From Clostridia bacterium (GTDB taxonomy: Bacteria > Bacillota > Sulfobacillia > SLMV01): a stretch of 33,152 bases of DNA. Both the position numbers and the translations under genes were made by a program. This document shows positions 1 through 9,145 of the stretch, piece by piece. The DNA lies in the NCBI GenBank assembly GCA_003552525.1, contig PUNF01000021.1:1-33152 (forward strand). The letters are read 5' to 3'. The notes under the pieces were generated by a model that ran no database searches, had not been told where the DNA came from, and was given only the letters and a program-made list of their open reading frames with translations. Position 1 is the stretch's first letter. Each line of letters opens with the position of its first letter.

Positions 1-50
1 CCCGCGCGGGATCTCCCGAAAGCCACGACCCAGTCTATTGATTCACGTGG

Positions 51-1670
51 TCAGTCTTCCAACCGCACCGACCACAGATCTTGCAGTGCCATATCGATGG
101 GTACCGGCTTCATACCCTGTACGCGATCCGCGTGCATGGTAATAGCCTTATTGTAGTGGAAGAAATAGATCGGTGCATCCTGGATGATCTTCGCTTCCGC
201 CTCCCGCACCAGTTCCACCATCTCATCCTCGTCACTCGTCCGCCGCGCGCGATTTAGGATATCGTCCAGCTCTTCGCTCCAGTACCGATTCGTAGTGGAC
301 GCCAGCACCGAGTGAAAGCGCCAGAGGTAGTTGACCGGATGCGCATCGCCGCCCGTCGAATAGATGTACGTCTGATAATCCCCTGCGCGTAGGCGATCAT
401 AGAGCACCCCGGTATCCATCGTCTCCGGCTTTAGGCGAATGCCGACTTCGTTGAGGTAAGGCATGATTGCCTCGACCACGGGCAACCCCCACTCCGGATG
501 CTCACTGGTCATAATGGGCACTTCAAACCCTTCCTCATACCCAGCATCCGCCAGCAGTTCCCTGGCCCGATCGGGATCGTAGTCGTATCCTTCTAAGGTG
601 TCATCGAAGGCGAAGCTAGACGAGGGTAGGTATCCGACGGCAGGCACTCCCTTACCCCCGAGCACCACATCGATAATGGTCTCCGTATCGATCGCGTAGT
701 TAAACGCCTGGCGCACGCGCACGTCGTCGAAGGGTTCCTTCTCGCAGTGGAACCCCACGTGGCGCGTGAAGAACTCCGCGACGGATATCAGGTTGTCCGC
801 ATAATCCTCGTGATCACGATACTTGCGATAAATGGATGCGGGCGCGATGAACGCATCCAGGTTACCCGCCAAGAACTCGGCCTCCTTGGTGGAAGCCTCC
901 GCGATCACCCGGAAGACCACGCCATCGATCCCCGCTTCCCCGCGATAGTAATCATCGAAGGCCCGCAACTCCACCCGATCGTCCTTTGCCCAAGATACGA
1001 ACTCAAACGGCCCACTTCCCACAGGCTCGTGGCCGAACTCCGTGCCAAGCTCTTCCACCGCCTCGCGTGGTACGACACCCGCGGCGGGAAATCCCAGGAG
1101 ACTCAAAAAAGCGCTGTCGGGTTCTTCGCGGACGATTCGAAGGGTGTGATCATCGATGACCTCTAGGCCGGCGATGTGGTCGGCTTCTCCCTCCTCAAAT
1201 GCCGCTTTCCCGATGACACCGTCCAGGTAGTGCCCGAGGGGAGAAGCGTTCTCCGGATCGGATAGGCGTTCCAACGAGTACACGAAATCATCCGCGGTGA
1301 TCGCCCGGCCGTTGTGGAACGTGGCATCATCGCGCAGGTAGAAGGTATACTCCAGGCCATCATCACTGATATCCCAATCGTGCGCGATCGCAGGCACCAC
1401 TTCTGCCGTCTCGGGATCGTGGGCAACCAACCCATCGAACAGGTTCATGGTCACCGCCATGGCTCCCATCCGTCCGCGGACAATGGGGTCGAGGTTTTCC
1501 GGATCACCATAGGGTGCGTCGCGCACCAGGACATCATTCCCGGCTTCCGTGATGTCTTCGGGCTGTGTCTCTTCTTCGGGCTCTAGGTCGGGACCACCGC
1601 AGCCCAGTGACAGGACCATTACCGCGATGATCAGGAAAGTACATCCCAGGACATGCCATGCTCTGCACAT
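51..1670 (-). CDS. Peptide/nickel-type ABC transporter substrate-binding lipoprotein (SBP family 5)
   Basis: 539-aa ORF; N-terminal signal with lipobox (VLSLGC|GG); SBP_5 features such as DPETAEVVPAIAHDWDISDDGLEYTFYLRDDATFHNG. Confidence 0.93.
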   Translation of the reverse strand: MCRAWHVLGCTFLIIAVMVLSLGCGGPDLEPEEETQPEDITEAGNDVLVRDAPYGDPENLDPIVRGRMGAMAVTMNLFDGLVAHDPETAEVVPAIAHDWDISDDGLEYTFYLRDDATFHNGRAITADDFVYSLERLSDPENASPLGHYLDGVIGKAAFEEGEADHIAGLEVIDDHTLRIVREEPDSAFLSLLGFPAAGVVPREAVEELGTEFGHEPVGSGPFEFVSWAKDDRVELRAFDDYYRGEAGIDGVVFRVIAEASTKEAEFLAGNLDAFIAPASIYRKYRDHEDYADNLISVAEFFTRHVGFHCEKEPFDDVRVRQAFNYAIDTETIIDVVLGGKGVPAVGYLPSSSFAFDDTLEGYDYDPDRARELLADAGYEEGFEVPIMTSEHPEWGLPVVEAIMPYLNEVGIRLKPETMDTGVLYDRLRAGDYQTYIYSTGGDAHPVNYLWRFHSVLASTTNRYWSEELDDILNRARRTSDEDEMVELVREAEAKIIQDAPIYFFHYNKAITMHADRVQGMKPVPIDMALQDLWSVRLED

Positions 1671-1765
1671 ATTCGATTCCCTCCGTGTGACGATTGCCGG
1701 TGGTGGCTGCTGCCGCTTCTACTGCCCATCAAATGTACCCGATTCTACCGGGCGCATGCACGCCG

Positions 1766-1797
1766 AAAGAAGGCACGGGAATGGATACCCAGGTGCC
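1766..1797 (-). terminator. Putative terminator after signal peptidase gene
   Basis: Minus-strand hairpin GGCAC-CT-GGG...CCC-GTGCC (arms 1793-1797/1772-1776, inner 1788-1790/1777-1779) followed by TTCTTTC, just downstream of the lepB stop. Confidence 0.45.
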
Positions 1798-1813
1798 CGT
1801 ATCCGTTGAAGCG

Positions 1814-2554
1814 TCACGGATGCACGAGCATTGCCTGCCCCGGTACCGTGCGCACCCATCCCCCCGCGGGTTGTCCGGCCACCCGGTGAAAACTATCCGG
1901 GGGCCAAAACACCAGGACGGCCATGCCATGGATATGCCGCGTCGGGACCATGCCGAAATAGCGGCTGTCCCAGCTGTTGGCGCGATTGTCGCCGAGGACG
2001 AAGACTGCCCCGGCCGGAATCCGCTGGGGTGGAAGGCTATCCCTACCGGGGTTCTCGATATACGATTCCTCCAGCTCGTCTCCATCCAATATCACCCGAC
2101 CTTGCCGGATCTCCAGTGTTTGCCCCTCCACGGCCACCACGCGCTTGATCAGGCTACGCCCATCGCTTCCGGGCTCTTCGAAAACGACGATCTCGCCCGG
2201 CAGGGGACGACGAATCCGGTAGGTCATCTTGCTCACCAGTAGCCGCTCGCCCTGGTGCAGGGCAGGCTCCATCGAGGGACCATCGATCATGTAGGTATCC
2301 ACGAAGAAGAACCGCAGCACGAGGGCGAGGAGCAGGGCGAGAAGCAGAGTCTGCACGATTTCTCGCAACACCGAAACCCAGTGCGTCGGGGTATGGCCCG
2401 GGGATCCGGTCGCGTCTATCCCGGGCGTCTCCTCTTCGTGGGTCATGACACTGGGGGCGTATTCGCGGTCCAGCGGGATCAATCCTCTCGACATCGCATA
2501 TTCATTACATTCTACCACTATACCTTCCCCCTTGAAATTCAGTTCGCAGGGCAA
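1814..2554 (-). CDS. lepB: Signal peptidase I (start uncertain; downstream ATGs at 2494 or 2446 possible)
   Basis: Membrane anchor, then DTYMIDGPSMEPALHQGERLLVSK (catalytic Ser), LIKRVVAVEGQ (catalytic Lys), VFVLGDNRANSWDSRYFGMVP. Confidence 0.93.
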   Translation of the reverse strand: MPCELNFKGEGIVVECNEYAMSRGLIPLDREYAPSVMTHEEETPGIDATGSPGHTPTHWVSVLREIVQTLLLALLLALVLRFFFVDTYMIDGPSMEPALHQGERLLVSKMTYRIRRPLPGEIVVFEEPGSDGRSLIKRVVAVEGQTLEIRQGRVILDGDELEESYIENPGRDSLPPQRIPAGAVFVLGDNRANSWDSRYFGMVPTRHIHGMAVLVFWPPDSFHRVAGQPAGGWVRTVPGQAMLVHP

Positions 2555-2608
2555 TCGGGCCCGTATGCAGAAAAGGGCAGTACCTGGAAGCCGTTGGGGG
2601 GAGAAACG

Positions 2609-3805
2609 ATGAACAGTCGATTACGGCATCTGTTGCACGCCGCCGGAGAAATCGAACCGGAGCTTCACAAGATGCGTGAACACTTCCATCGCTACCCTGA
2701 GCTTAGTGGTGAGGAATACGACACCAGTCGTCGCATCATCGATGTATTGTCCCGCGCTGGATACGAGATCATGGACCTCGGGCTGGAAACCGGGGTAGTG
2801 GCACGACTTCGCACGGATGAGCGCGGCCCTACCGTGGCGGTTCGGGCCGACATCGATGCACTACCGATGACCGAGAAGACCGGGCTGTCCTACGCGAGTA
2901 CGTATCCCGGAAGAATGCATGCCTGCGGGCATGATGCCCACATCACCTGGGGCCTGGGTGCTGCTATGCTGCTTGCCAATCTCCCGGAGCGACCCCCGGG
3001 CGAGATCCGATTATTGTTCCAGCCTTCCGAGGAGAAAACCTCCGGGGCCCGCGTTCTCATCGACGCCGGTGCACTCGACGGCGTGGAATACATCTTCGGC
3101 GGCCACAACAAGCCGGACCTGCCGGCGGGTGTCGTGGGGATATCCGAGGGTTACCTGATGGCCACTTCTGGTCGATTCGCCTTCAGGATCGTGGGCAAAG
3201 GAGGACACGGGGCCATTCCGCACCTGACCCACGATCCCATGCCCGCGACCGGGGCAATCCTGTCCGCGATCCAAACCATCGTTGCGCGCAACGTGGATCC
3301 GCTTGATTCCGCCGTCATCTCGGTGGGCTCCGTACACGGCGGCACCGCCGGCAACATTATCCCACCCGAGGTCGAAATCACCGGGACCATGCGGTCATTC
3401 CGTCCCGAGGTCGCCGACCTCATCGAGGAACGTCTTCGCGGAGTCGCAGAGGCGGGCGCGGCTACGCAGGGATGCTCGATCGAATGGGACACCCTAAAGC
3501 GGGGCGTGCCGGCGGTCTGCAATGATTCCCAGGCAACGCACCGCGCGCGATCTGCCGTGGAAGAACTCCTGGGATCCGATCACGTGGTGCCGGCCGTTCC
3601 GGTCATGGCATCCGAGGACTTTTCCCTCTACCAGGAACGCGTTCCAGGGTGCTTCCTTTGGATCGGCAGCGGATACCCGAGTGATCCGGGCGGTCCCGGC
3701 TGGCATCACCCCGAGTTCTCCGCCGCGCCGGAATGCATTCCAACGGGTGCGGCTGTCCTCGCAGCGACGGCGCTCGGCGTGCTCCTGCATCCGGGGCAAC
3801 GCTAG
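2609..3805 (+). CDS. M20-family amidohydrolase (hippurate/amino-acid amidohydrolase type)
   Basis: MREHFHRYPELSGEEYDTSRRI, MHACGHDAHITWGLGAAMLL, LLFQPSEEKTSGARVLIDAGALDGVEYIFGGH; ATG at 2609 after GGGGGAG. Confidence 0.92.
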   Translation: MNSRLRHLLHAAGEIEPELHKMREHFHRYPELSGEEYDTSRRIIDVLSRAGYEIMDLGLETGVVARLRTDERGPTVAVRADIDALPMTEKTGLSYASTYPGRMHACGHDAHITWGLGAAMLLANLPERPPGEIRLLFQPSEEKTSGARVLIDAGALDGVEYIFGGHNKPDLPAGVVGISEGYLMATSGRFAFRIVGKGGHGAIPHLTHDPMPATGAILSAIQTIVARNVDPLDSAVISVGSVHGGTAGNIIPPEVEITGTMRSFRPEVADLIEERLRGVAEAGAATQGCSIEWDTLKRGVPAVCNDSQATHRARSAVEELLGSDHVVPAVPVMASEDFSLYQERVPGCFLWIGSGYPSDPGGPGWHHPEFSAAPECIPTGAAVLAATALGVLLHPGQR

Positions 3806-3842
3806 ACACGAGTCTTCACATTCTCGTCGAGCCAGAGCACAA

Positions 3843-3872
3843 TTGCCGGGGACGCCAGAACAATGCTATGCT
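3843..3872 (+). promoter_or_regulatory. Putative sigma70-type promoter of the riboswitch leader
   Basis: TTGCCG (3843-3848), 18-bp spacer, TATGCT (3867-3872), about 20 nt upstream of the aptamer. Confidence 0.4.
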
Positions 3873-3890
3873 ATCGCTAGCATGATCCTC

Positions 3891-3990
3891 CACGAGGGGG
3901 AGTAGCCAGGTCCATTGACCCGAAGTGGCCGTCAACACGGCGTAAGCCCGGTCCTTCGGCTCCCGGTTGGCGAGCAGGCGAGACCTTCGA
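3891..3990 (+). ncRNA. yybP-ykoY family (Mn2+) riboswitch aptamer
   Basis: GGGGGAGTAGC (L1-type), GTCAACACGGCG and GGCGAGACCTT core elements; P1 pairing CGAGGG (3893-3898) with CCTTCG (3984-3989). Confidence 0.83.
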
Positions 3991-4011
3991 GCATCAGGGG
4001 TCTCGTCTTTT
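3979..4011 (+). terminator. Riboswitch expression platform: intrinsic terminator overlapping the aptamer 3' strand
   Basis: CGAGACC (3979-3985) / GGTCTCG (3999-4005) followed by TCTTTT; 5' arm shares CC (3984-3985) with the P1 3' strand, so terminator and P1 are mutually exclusive. Confidence 0.75.
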
Positions 4012-4035
4012 GCTGCAGAAGGGGAGTGGGAATCG

Positions 4036-5136
4036 ATGGACGCACTATTCGAGGGCATCACTGCCTTTACCACCGGACACCTTGCCATGCTGCTCGTCGG
4101 CGGCCTGCTCATCTACCTCGGCATCACCCACAAGTATGAACCGCTGCTGCTGTTGCCCATTGGTTTCGGCGCGATCCTCGCGAACATACCACTATCCGTA
4201 GCCACAGGACCCGACGGCTGGCTCACGCAAATCTATCAATACGGGATATTGAACGAACTATTCCCCATCCTCTTGTTCGTGGGCATCGGTGCCATGATGG
4301 ACTTTGGGCCGCTCCTGGCCCGTCCCGTGACCGTCTTCTACGGCGCCGCCGCACAAATCGGCATCTTCGTGACCATCATGCTGGCGCTGGCCCTCGACTT
4401 CTCGCTGCACGAAGCCGTTTCCATAGGAATCATCGGGGCAGCCGACGGTCCGACGTCCATTTACGTATCCACGCAGCTGGCCCCACATTACCTGCCGGCG
4501 ATTTCCGTCGCCGCCTATTCCTACATGGCATTGGTCCCGTTAATTCAACCTCCCATCATCCGCGCGCTTACCCTGCCGCAAGAACGGAGAATCCCGGCTC
4601 CGCGCGGTGAGCGGAAGCCACCCCGCATCGTGCGAATCCTCTTTCCCATCGTGGTAACGATACTCGCCGGGATCATCACGCCCGTGAGCACGGAATTGAT
4701 CGGTGCCCTGATGTTCGGGAACCTGCTCCGCGAATCCAAGGTGACCGAGCGACTCTCCGCGACAGCCCAAAATGAGCTATCCAACCTGGTAACCCTCCTA
4801 CTGGGTGTGGCCATCGGTTCCACCATGCAGGCACAGGTTTTCCTGACCAGGGACACCCTCATGATCCTGGGGATCGGGCTGATCGCCTTCGCCCTCGACA
4901 CCGTGGGTGGCGTTCTCTTCGCACGCTTGTTGAATCGATTTCTTCTCACTCCCATCAACCCCATGGTCGGTGCCGCCGGCATTTCGGCGTTCCCCATGTC
5001 GGCACGGGTCGTGAACCGTCTCGGCCTCGAGGAAGACCCGGCGAATTTCCTCCTCATGCAGGCGGCCGGTGCAAACGTGGCCGGCCAGCTGGGGTCGGTG
5101 GTCGCGGGAAGCGTATTGATTACCCTGCTACTCTGA
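4036..5136 (+). CDS. oadB: Sodium ion-translocating decarboxylase beta subunit (OadB/MmdB/GcdB family)
   Basis: IGAADGPTSIYVSTQLAPHYLPAISVAAYSYMALVPLIQPPI and NPMVGAAGISAFPMSARVVNRLG typical of OadB; RBS GGGGAGTGGG upstream of ATG 4036. Confidence 0.92.
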   Translation: MDALFEGITAFTTGHLAMLLVGGLLIYLGITHKYEPLLLLPIGFGAILANIPLSVATGPDGWLTQIYQYGILNELFPILLFVGIGAMMDFGPLLARPVTVFYGAAAQIGIFVTIMLALALDFSLHEAVSIGIIGAADGPTSIYVSTQLAPHYLPAISVAAYSYMALVPLIQPPIIRALTLPQERRIPAPRGERKPPRIVRILFPIVVTILAGIITPVSTELIGALMFGNLLRESKVTERLSATAQNELSNLVTLLLGVAIGSTMQAQVFLTRDTLMILGIGLIAFALDTVGGVLFARLLNRFLLTPINPMVGAAGISAFPMSARVVNRLGLEEDPANFLLMQAAGANVAGQLGSVVAGSVLITLLL

Positions 5137-5164
5137 CCGCTCGGCACGGGGATACTCGGAAGAA

Positions 5165-5207
5165 GGGCGGGCTGTCCGCCCGATCGAAACCGGCGGACAG
5201 CCCGTCC
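5165..5207. terminator. Bidirectional terminator hairpin between convergent oadB and dppC-like genes
   Basis: GGGCGGGCTGTCCGCC (5165-5180) / GGCGGACAGCCCGTCC (5192-5207), 16-bp stem with one G-U, 11-nt loop. Confidence 0.75.
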
Positions 5208-5229
5208 GTTCGCTCACCCGACGGTGGGA

Positions 5230-6171
5230 TCACTGCCCGTTGATCATCCGGGGATCGAGCGTATCCCGGAGCCAGTCACCCAGGAGGTTGATCCCCAGTA
5301 CGGTGATCATGATGGCAAGCCCGGGAAATGTCGCGATCCAGGGATGTCCCGCCAGGTATTGCCGGCCGTCGGCGAGCATACTTCCCCAGGTCGGGATTCT
5401 CGGGTCCACGCCCAAGCCCAGGAAGGTGAGGGCCGCTTCCGCGATGATCACGCGCGCGACTTCGAGGGTCGCGATGACAGTGATCGAGGAAACGATATTG
5501 GGAAGAATGTGCCTGACGATGATGCGTCCGGGGGTACAGCCAACCGCCACTGCAGCCTCGACGAAGTTCTTCTCTCGAAGCTGCATCGCTTCGGCTCGCA
5601 CGACCCGCCCATATACAACCCATCCGGTAATACCCAGTACGATGATCACGTTGGCAAGCCCGGATCCCAGCACGAACATCACCGCGGTCGCCAAAAGGAT
5701 AAAGGGAAAGGCGAGTTGCACATCGGCCAATCGCATGATGATGCTTTCGATGGGACCTCCGAGAGAACCCGCCAAGAGACCGAGAATCGTACCGGCGCTG
5801 CCGGATATCAACACGGCCGCGACGCCGACCATGAGGGAAATGCGACTGCCGAAGATCACGCGAGATAGGACATCTCGGCCGAGATGGTCGGTACCCAGCG
5901 GGTGGTCTGCCGTCCCGCCTGCCCACCATGGCGGACGAAGGCTCCGACTCAACACCTGTTCGTATGGATCATGGGGAGCGACCAGCGGGGCAAATAGGGC
6001 CGCGAAAACGACCACTGCCACCAGGAACATGCCCACCATGGCTCCCCAGTCGCCCCATATCCGTACCCGGGTACGACGTGAGGAGGACCACAGAGCATCA
6101 GCATCCACGAACTTTCTCTTCGCCCGCAAGCGGTCACTTGCGGGCCCAAGCAGCGAGCGCAGCCGGTTCAT
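5230..6171 (-). CDS. ABC transporter permease, DppC/OppC type
   Basis: HPLGTDHLGRDVLSRVIFGSRISLMVG; EAALTFLGLGVDPRIPTWGSMLADGR. Confidence 0.95.
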   Translation of the reverse strand: MNRLRSLLGPASDRLRAKRKFVDADALWSSSRRTRVRIWGDWGAMVGMFLVAVVVFAALFAPLVAPHDPYEQVLSRSLRPPWWAGGTADHPLGTDHLGRDVLSRVIFGSRISLMVGVAAVLISGSAGTILGLLAGSLGGPIESIIMRLADVQLAFPFILLATAVMFVLGSGLANVIIVLGITGWVVYGRVVRAEAMQLREKNFVEAAVAVGCTPGRIIVRHILPNIVSSITVIATLEVARVIIAEAALTFLGLGVDPRIPTWGSMLADGRQYLAGHPWIATFPGLAIMITVLGINLLGDWLRDTLDPRMINGQ

Positions 6172-7085
6172 CCGTATCGCACCCTCGGGTCACACAATAC
6201 ATAGGTCAGGTCCGCCAGTAGATTGGCCACCACGATCATCAAAGCCATCACGAACACCGCGGCCTGCACGACGGCCATGTCCCGGTTGTGAAACCCCTGG
6301 ATGAGGAGACGTCCCAGCCCGGGCCAGGCGAAAACCGTTTCCGTAATCACCGCGCCGCCCAGGAGCGTCCCAAGCTGGAGTCCCATGACGGTGATGACCG
6401 GTATCGCAGCATTACGCATCGCATGTTTGAAGATCACGCCACGCTCGGAAATACCCTTGGCACGAGCCGTGCGAATGTAATCCTGGGAGAGGACGTCCAT
6501 CATCGTGGCCCGCATCAGCCGCATAAGCATCGCCATCGAATATGTGCCGATGGTGACCGCGGGCATGATGAGATGGACGATCGATCCGCGACCCGATGCG
6601 GGCAACCAACGCAGGTTCACCGAGAACAGGAGGATGAGCACGATGCCCAGCCAAAATACCGGCATAGACTGGCCCAAAAGCCCCAATAGCGATGCCGCGA
6701 AGGATACACCGGATCCGCGGCGGGCCGCGGAAACCACTCCCAGGGGTACCGCCGCCACCACCGCCAACAACAAGGCAAGGACGGTCAGCTGCATGGTCGC
6801 CGGAAGGCGTCCCACGACCAGGGAAAGGGCCGGTTGTCGATGCCGGAGGGATTGGCCAAAATCACCCCGCAGGGCATCACCGACAAAGTGCAAGTACTGA
6901 ACCATGATCGGTCGATCGAATCCCATCGCCGACCGCATGACCGCGATATCTTCCGGACTGGCATCTAACGGCATAAACAATGTCACCGGGTCTCCAGTCA
7001 GGTGCATCAACAGGAATGTCACCAGCGAAACGCCCAGCAAGATGAGCATGGCGTGCATACCACGACGCGCAACGTAGGATGTCAT
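6168..7085 (-). CDS. ABC transporter permease, DppB/OppB type
   Basis: RRGMHAMLILLGVSLVTFLLMHLTGDP; DYIRTARAKGISERGVIFKHAMRNAAIPVITVMGLQLGTLLGGAVITETVFAWPGLG; 4-bp overlap with dppC-like gene. Confidence 0.95.
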   Translation of the reverse strand: MTSYVARRGMHAMLILLGVSLVTFLLMHLTGDPVTLFMPLDASPEDIAVMRSAMGFDRPIMVQYLHFVGDALRGDFGQSLRHRQPALSLVVGRLPATMQLTVLALLLAVVAAVPLGVVSAARRGSGVSFAASLLGLLGQSMPVFWLGIVLILLFSVNLRWLPASGRGSIVHLIMPAVTIGTYSMAMLMRLMRATMMDVLSQDYIRTARAKGISERGVIFKHAMRNAAIPVITVMGLQLGTLLGGAVITETVFAWPGLGRLLIQGFHNRDMAVVQAAVFVMALMIVVANLLADLTYVLCDPRVRYG

Positions 7086-7097
7086 GATGATGCCCGC

Positions 7098-8684
7098 TCA
7101 ATCGTCGGCCCGAAGCCGGGCCTCGTAGGCGTGGATCAATTCGTCTGGACGCGCATTCCACTCGATCCGATCCGAAATACCGTAAATATCCATCTGTTGG
7201 TGTAAGAATATCCAGGGTGCTTCTTCGTGCAGCAATTGCATGATCTCGATATAGCGATCCTGGCGGACATCCATATCCATCGTCTCGCGGGCCAAATCCA
7301 GCGCAGCATCCAATGCGTCGTCTTCGAAGTAGCAGAACTGCTGACCGGATCGGAACCAGGGATACATGGTGGCATCCGCATCGAAGGTCGCATTCCCCCA
7401 TCCGATCAGGAAGAGCTCGGTCAGCTGGCGAGACATGATCTTATCGACGTAGACACCCCATTCCTGCACGTTCAGGGCAACCTCGACGTCGATCGCTTCC
7501 AGCTGTCCCGCCACGGCCTGCGCCGTCTCTCGATCCATCAGGTACCTGCCGCTTGGTGAATCCATCGCGATCGAAAACCCCCCAGGGTGTCCCGCGTCCG
7601 CGAGCAACTCCCGCGCTCTGCTGGGGTCATGCGGATACGGATCGAGGGAGCCCGAGAACCCGTGGTGCATGTCGACGACGGGTTGTCCGGCCAGGGGTAC
7701 GCCGTTGCCCATGAGCACGTTCTCGATGATGGAGTCGACGTCTACCCCGTAGTTAAGCGCCTGCCGCACCCGGCGATCTGTGAGAGGCCCGGGTTCTGTC
7801 GTAACCATACCGACGAAGATTGCCCGTGAGCTGGGTGCGCGAGATATAGCGGTCCCCTCGCCTGCTTCGAGTGTTTCAGCCTGGTGCGGTGGTACGTTCA
7901 CGATGATGTCCACGCTGCCCGTCTGCAATTCCGCGATGCGGGTGGACGTCTCGGGAACGACGCGAAAGACGACGTCCCGGATGGTGGGCATACCCCTCCA
8001 ATATTCCTCGTTGGCTCGAAGCCGAATCTCCTCATCGGGTGTCCAGCTGACGAAACGATATGGTCCGGTTCCGATGGGATTCCGCGCCAGGTGCTCTCCC
8101 CCGTGCTCCCCGGTGTAGCCTGCCGGTACCATCTGTCGCGCAACCATCTGGGAAGGCAACGTCGGAAACGGATCGCGCGTATGCATCCGGATCGTGTAAT
8201 CGTCAACGATCTCTACCTCGGAGATGGCACTGATGTGACTGTACTGCGGTGATTGGTTGTCGGGATCGAGAATACGATCGAGGGTGAACTTGACCGACTT
8301 CGCATCGAAACGCTCACCATTGTGGAAAGTCACCCCGCGCCGAAGGCGAAACTCCCAGGTATGATCATCGATGTTCTCGTAGGATTCGGCGAGGCTGAGC
8401 TGCAACTCCCCCTCGGCATCCCGCATGAGCAGGCTATCGTAGATCTGCACGTTCACGTTGCTCGTCGGCGTCTCCGCATGCATGTTCGGGTCAAGGGTGG
8501 TTGCGTCGACACCCTGGGCGATGACGATCTCGCCTTCGGATCCTAGTTCCGCGGAGGCGGGCGACGATTCTGAAGGAGCAGGGCCGCAGGCGGCGACGAT
8601 AAGAATAACGATCATACTGACCACCGTTATCGACGGATATTGCCAGGGGCTTTGAGCACGAGACCATCCATTCACCTTTACCAT
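7098..8684 (-). CDS. Peptide-type ABC transporter substrate-binding lipoprotein (SBP family 5); GTG at 8675 is an alternative start
   Basis: Signal with lipobox (IVAAC|GPAP); EFRLRRGVTFHNGERFDAKSVKFTLDRILDP. Confidence 0.94.
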   Translation of the reverse strand: MVKVNGWSRAQSPWQYPSITVVSMIVILIVAACGPAPSESSPASAELGSEGEIVIAQGVDATTLDPNMHAETPTSNVNVQIYDSLLMRDAEGELQLSLAESYENIDDHTWEFRLRRGVTFHNGERFDAKSVKFTLDRILDPDNQSPQYSHISAISEVEIVDDYTIRMHTRDPFPTLPSQMVARQMVPAGYTGEHGGEHLARNPIGTGPYRFVSWTPDEEIRLRANEEYWRGMPTIRDVVFRVVPETSTRIAELQTGSVDIIVNVPPHQAETLEAGEGTAISRAPSSRAIFVGMVTTEPGPLTDRRVRQALNYGVDVDSIIENVLMGNGVPLAGQPVVDMHHGFSGSLDPYPHDPSRARELLADAGHPGGFSIAMDSPSGRYLMDRETAQAVAGQLEAIDVEVALNVQEWGVYVDKIMSRQLTELFLIGWGNATFDADATMYPWFRSGQQFCYFEDDALDAALDLARETMDMDVRQDRYIEIMQLLHEEAPWIFLHQQMDIYGISDRIEWNARPDELIHAYEARLRADD

Positions 8685-8712
8685 CCTTTCTTCGGTCGGC
8701 GGAATGAAAACG

Positions 8713-8764
8713 AAAAGGCCCAGGGTACGTCCTGATTCCTCCAGGACCTACCGCCGGGCCTTTT
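8713..8764 (-). terminator. Intrinsic terminator / expression platform of the ykkC-family leader
   Basis: Minus strand AAAAGGCCC (8764-8756) ... GGGCCTTTT (8721-8713), with internal GGTA/TACC and GTCCT/AGGAC pairing; overlaps aptamer 3' end. Confidence 0.8.
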
Positions 8765-8868
8765 ATTCCCACGGTGTACCGGGCATCGGCACCACGCGCC
8801 GTGTCCGGCTGTACCCCTCGGACCGGTCCCCGCGAACACACGGGCGGAACCCTAGGTACACTCCCGCC
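8744..8868 (-). ncRNA. ykkC-family riboswitch, subtype 2 (ppGpp/PRPP class) by sequence
   Basis: Minus strand GTGTACCTAGGGTTCCG...GACCGGTCCGAGGGGTACA...TACACCGTGGGAATAAAAGGCCCGGCGGTAGGTCC; P1 TGTACC/GGTACA. Confidence 0.82.
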
Positions 8869-8890
8869 TACCAAGCTAGATATTCTTGTT

Positions 8891-8919
8891 AATTTATGCC
8901 ACGCTTTGCGACCTGTCAA
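8891..8919 (-). promoter_or_regulatory. Sigma70/sigmaA-type promoter for the riboswitch-controlled transporter operon
   Basis: Minus strand TTGACA (8919-8914), 17-bp spacer, TAAATT (8896-8891), about 20 nt upstream of the aptamer. Confidence 0.75.
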
Positions 8920-9145
8920 GGCCCCAATCTTACGAAAGATGCCCGACAGAAAGATTAAACGTACGAAATAGCCTCATCATTTGCCAGCCAGGGGTGCTGG
9001 GAACTCCCACCCGGGGGGATTCGAGGATAGCCCGTCCAAATTGTTTCATGATCGCAAACAAATTGTGCGGGGGGGGCTAGCGCCCGCCCGGTAGCCCCTG
9101 CTAGAATATCCTCTGACCTTATCGACGGGCGAAGGAGGTGCTGAG

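Noticed and set aside
5240-6304. 354-aa plus-strand ORF opposite dppC/dppB-like genes
   Set aside because: Low-complexity shadow ORF spanning two real antisense genes.
8744-8868. Guanidine-I riboswitch call
   Set aside because: 3' segment GGCCCGGCGGTAGGTCC resembles subtype 2 rather than the guanidine-I CCCGGGAGA tail, and the downstream genes are peptide transport, not guanidine efflux or degradation.
9073-9098. Hairpin GGGGCTA...TAGCCCC upstream of the MATE gene as a riboswitch or terminator
   Set aside because: Simple 7-bp stem with no conserved riboswitch core and no T-tract; insufficient support.
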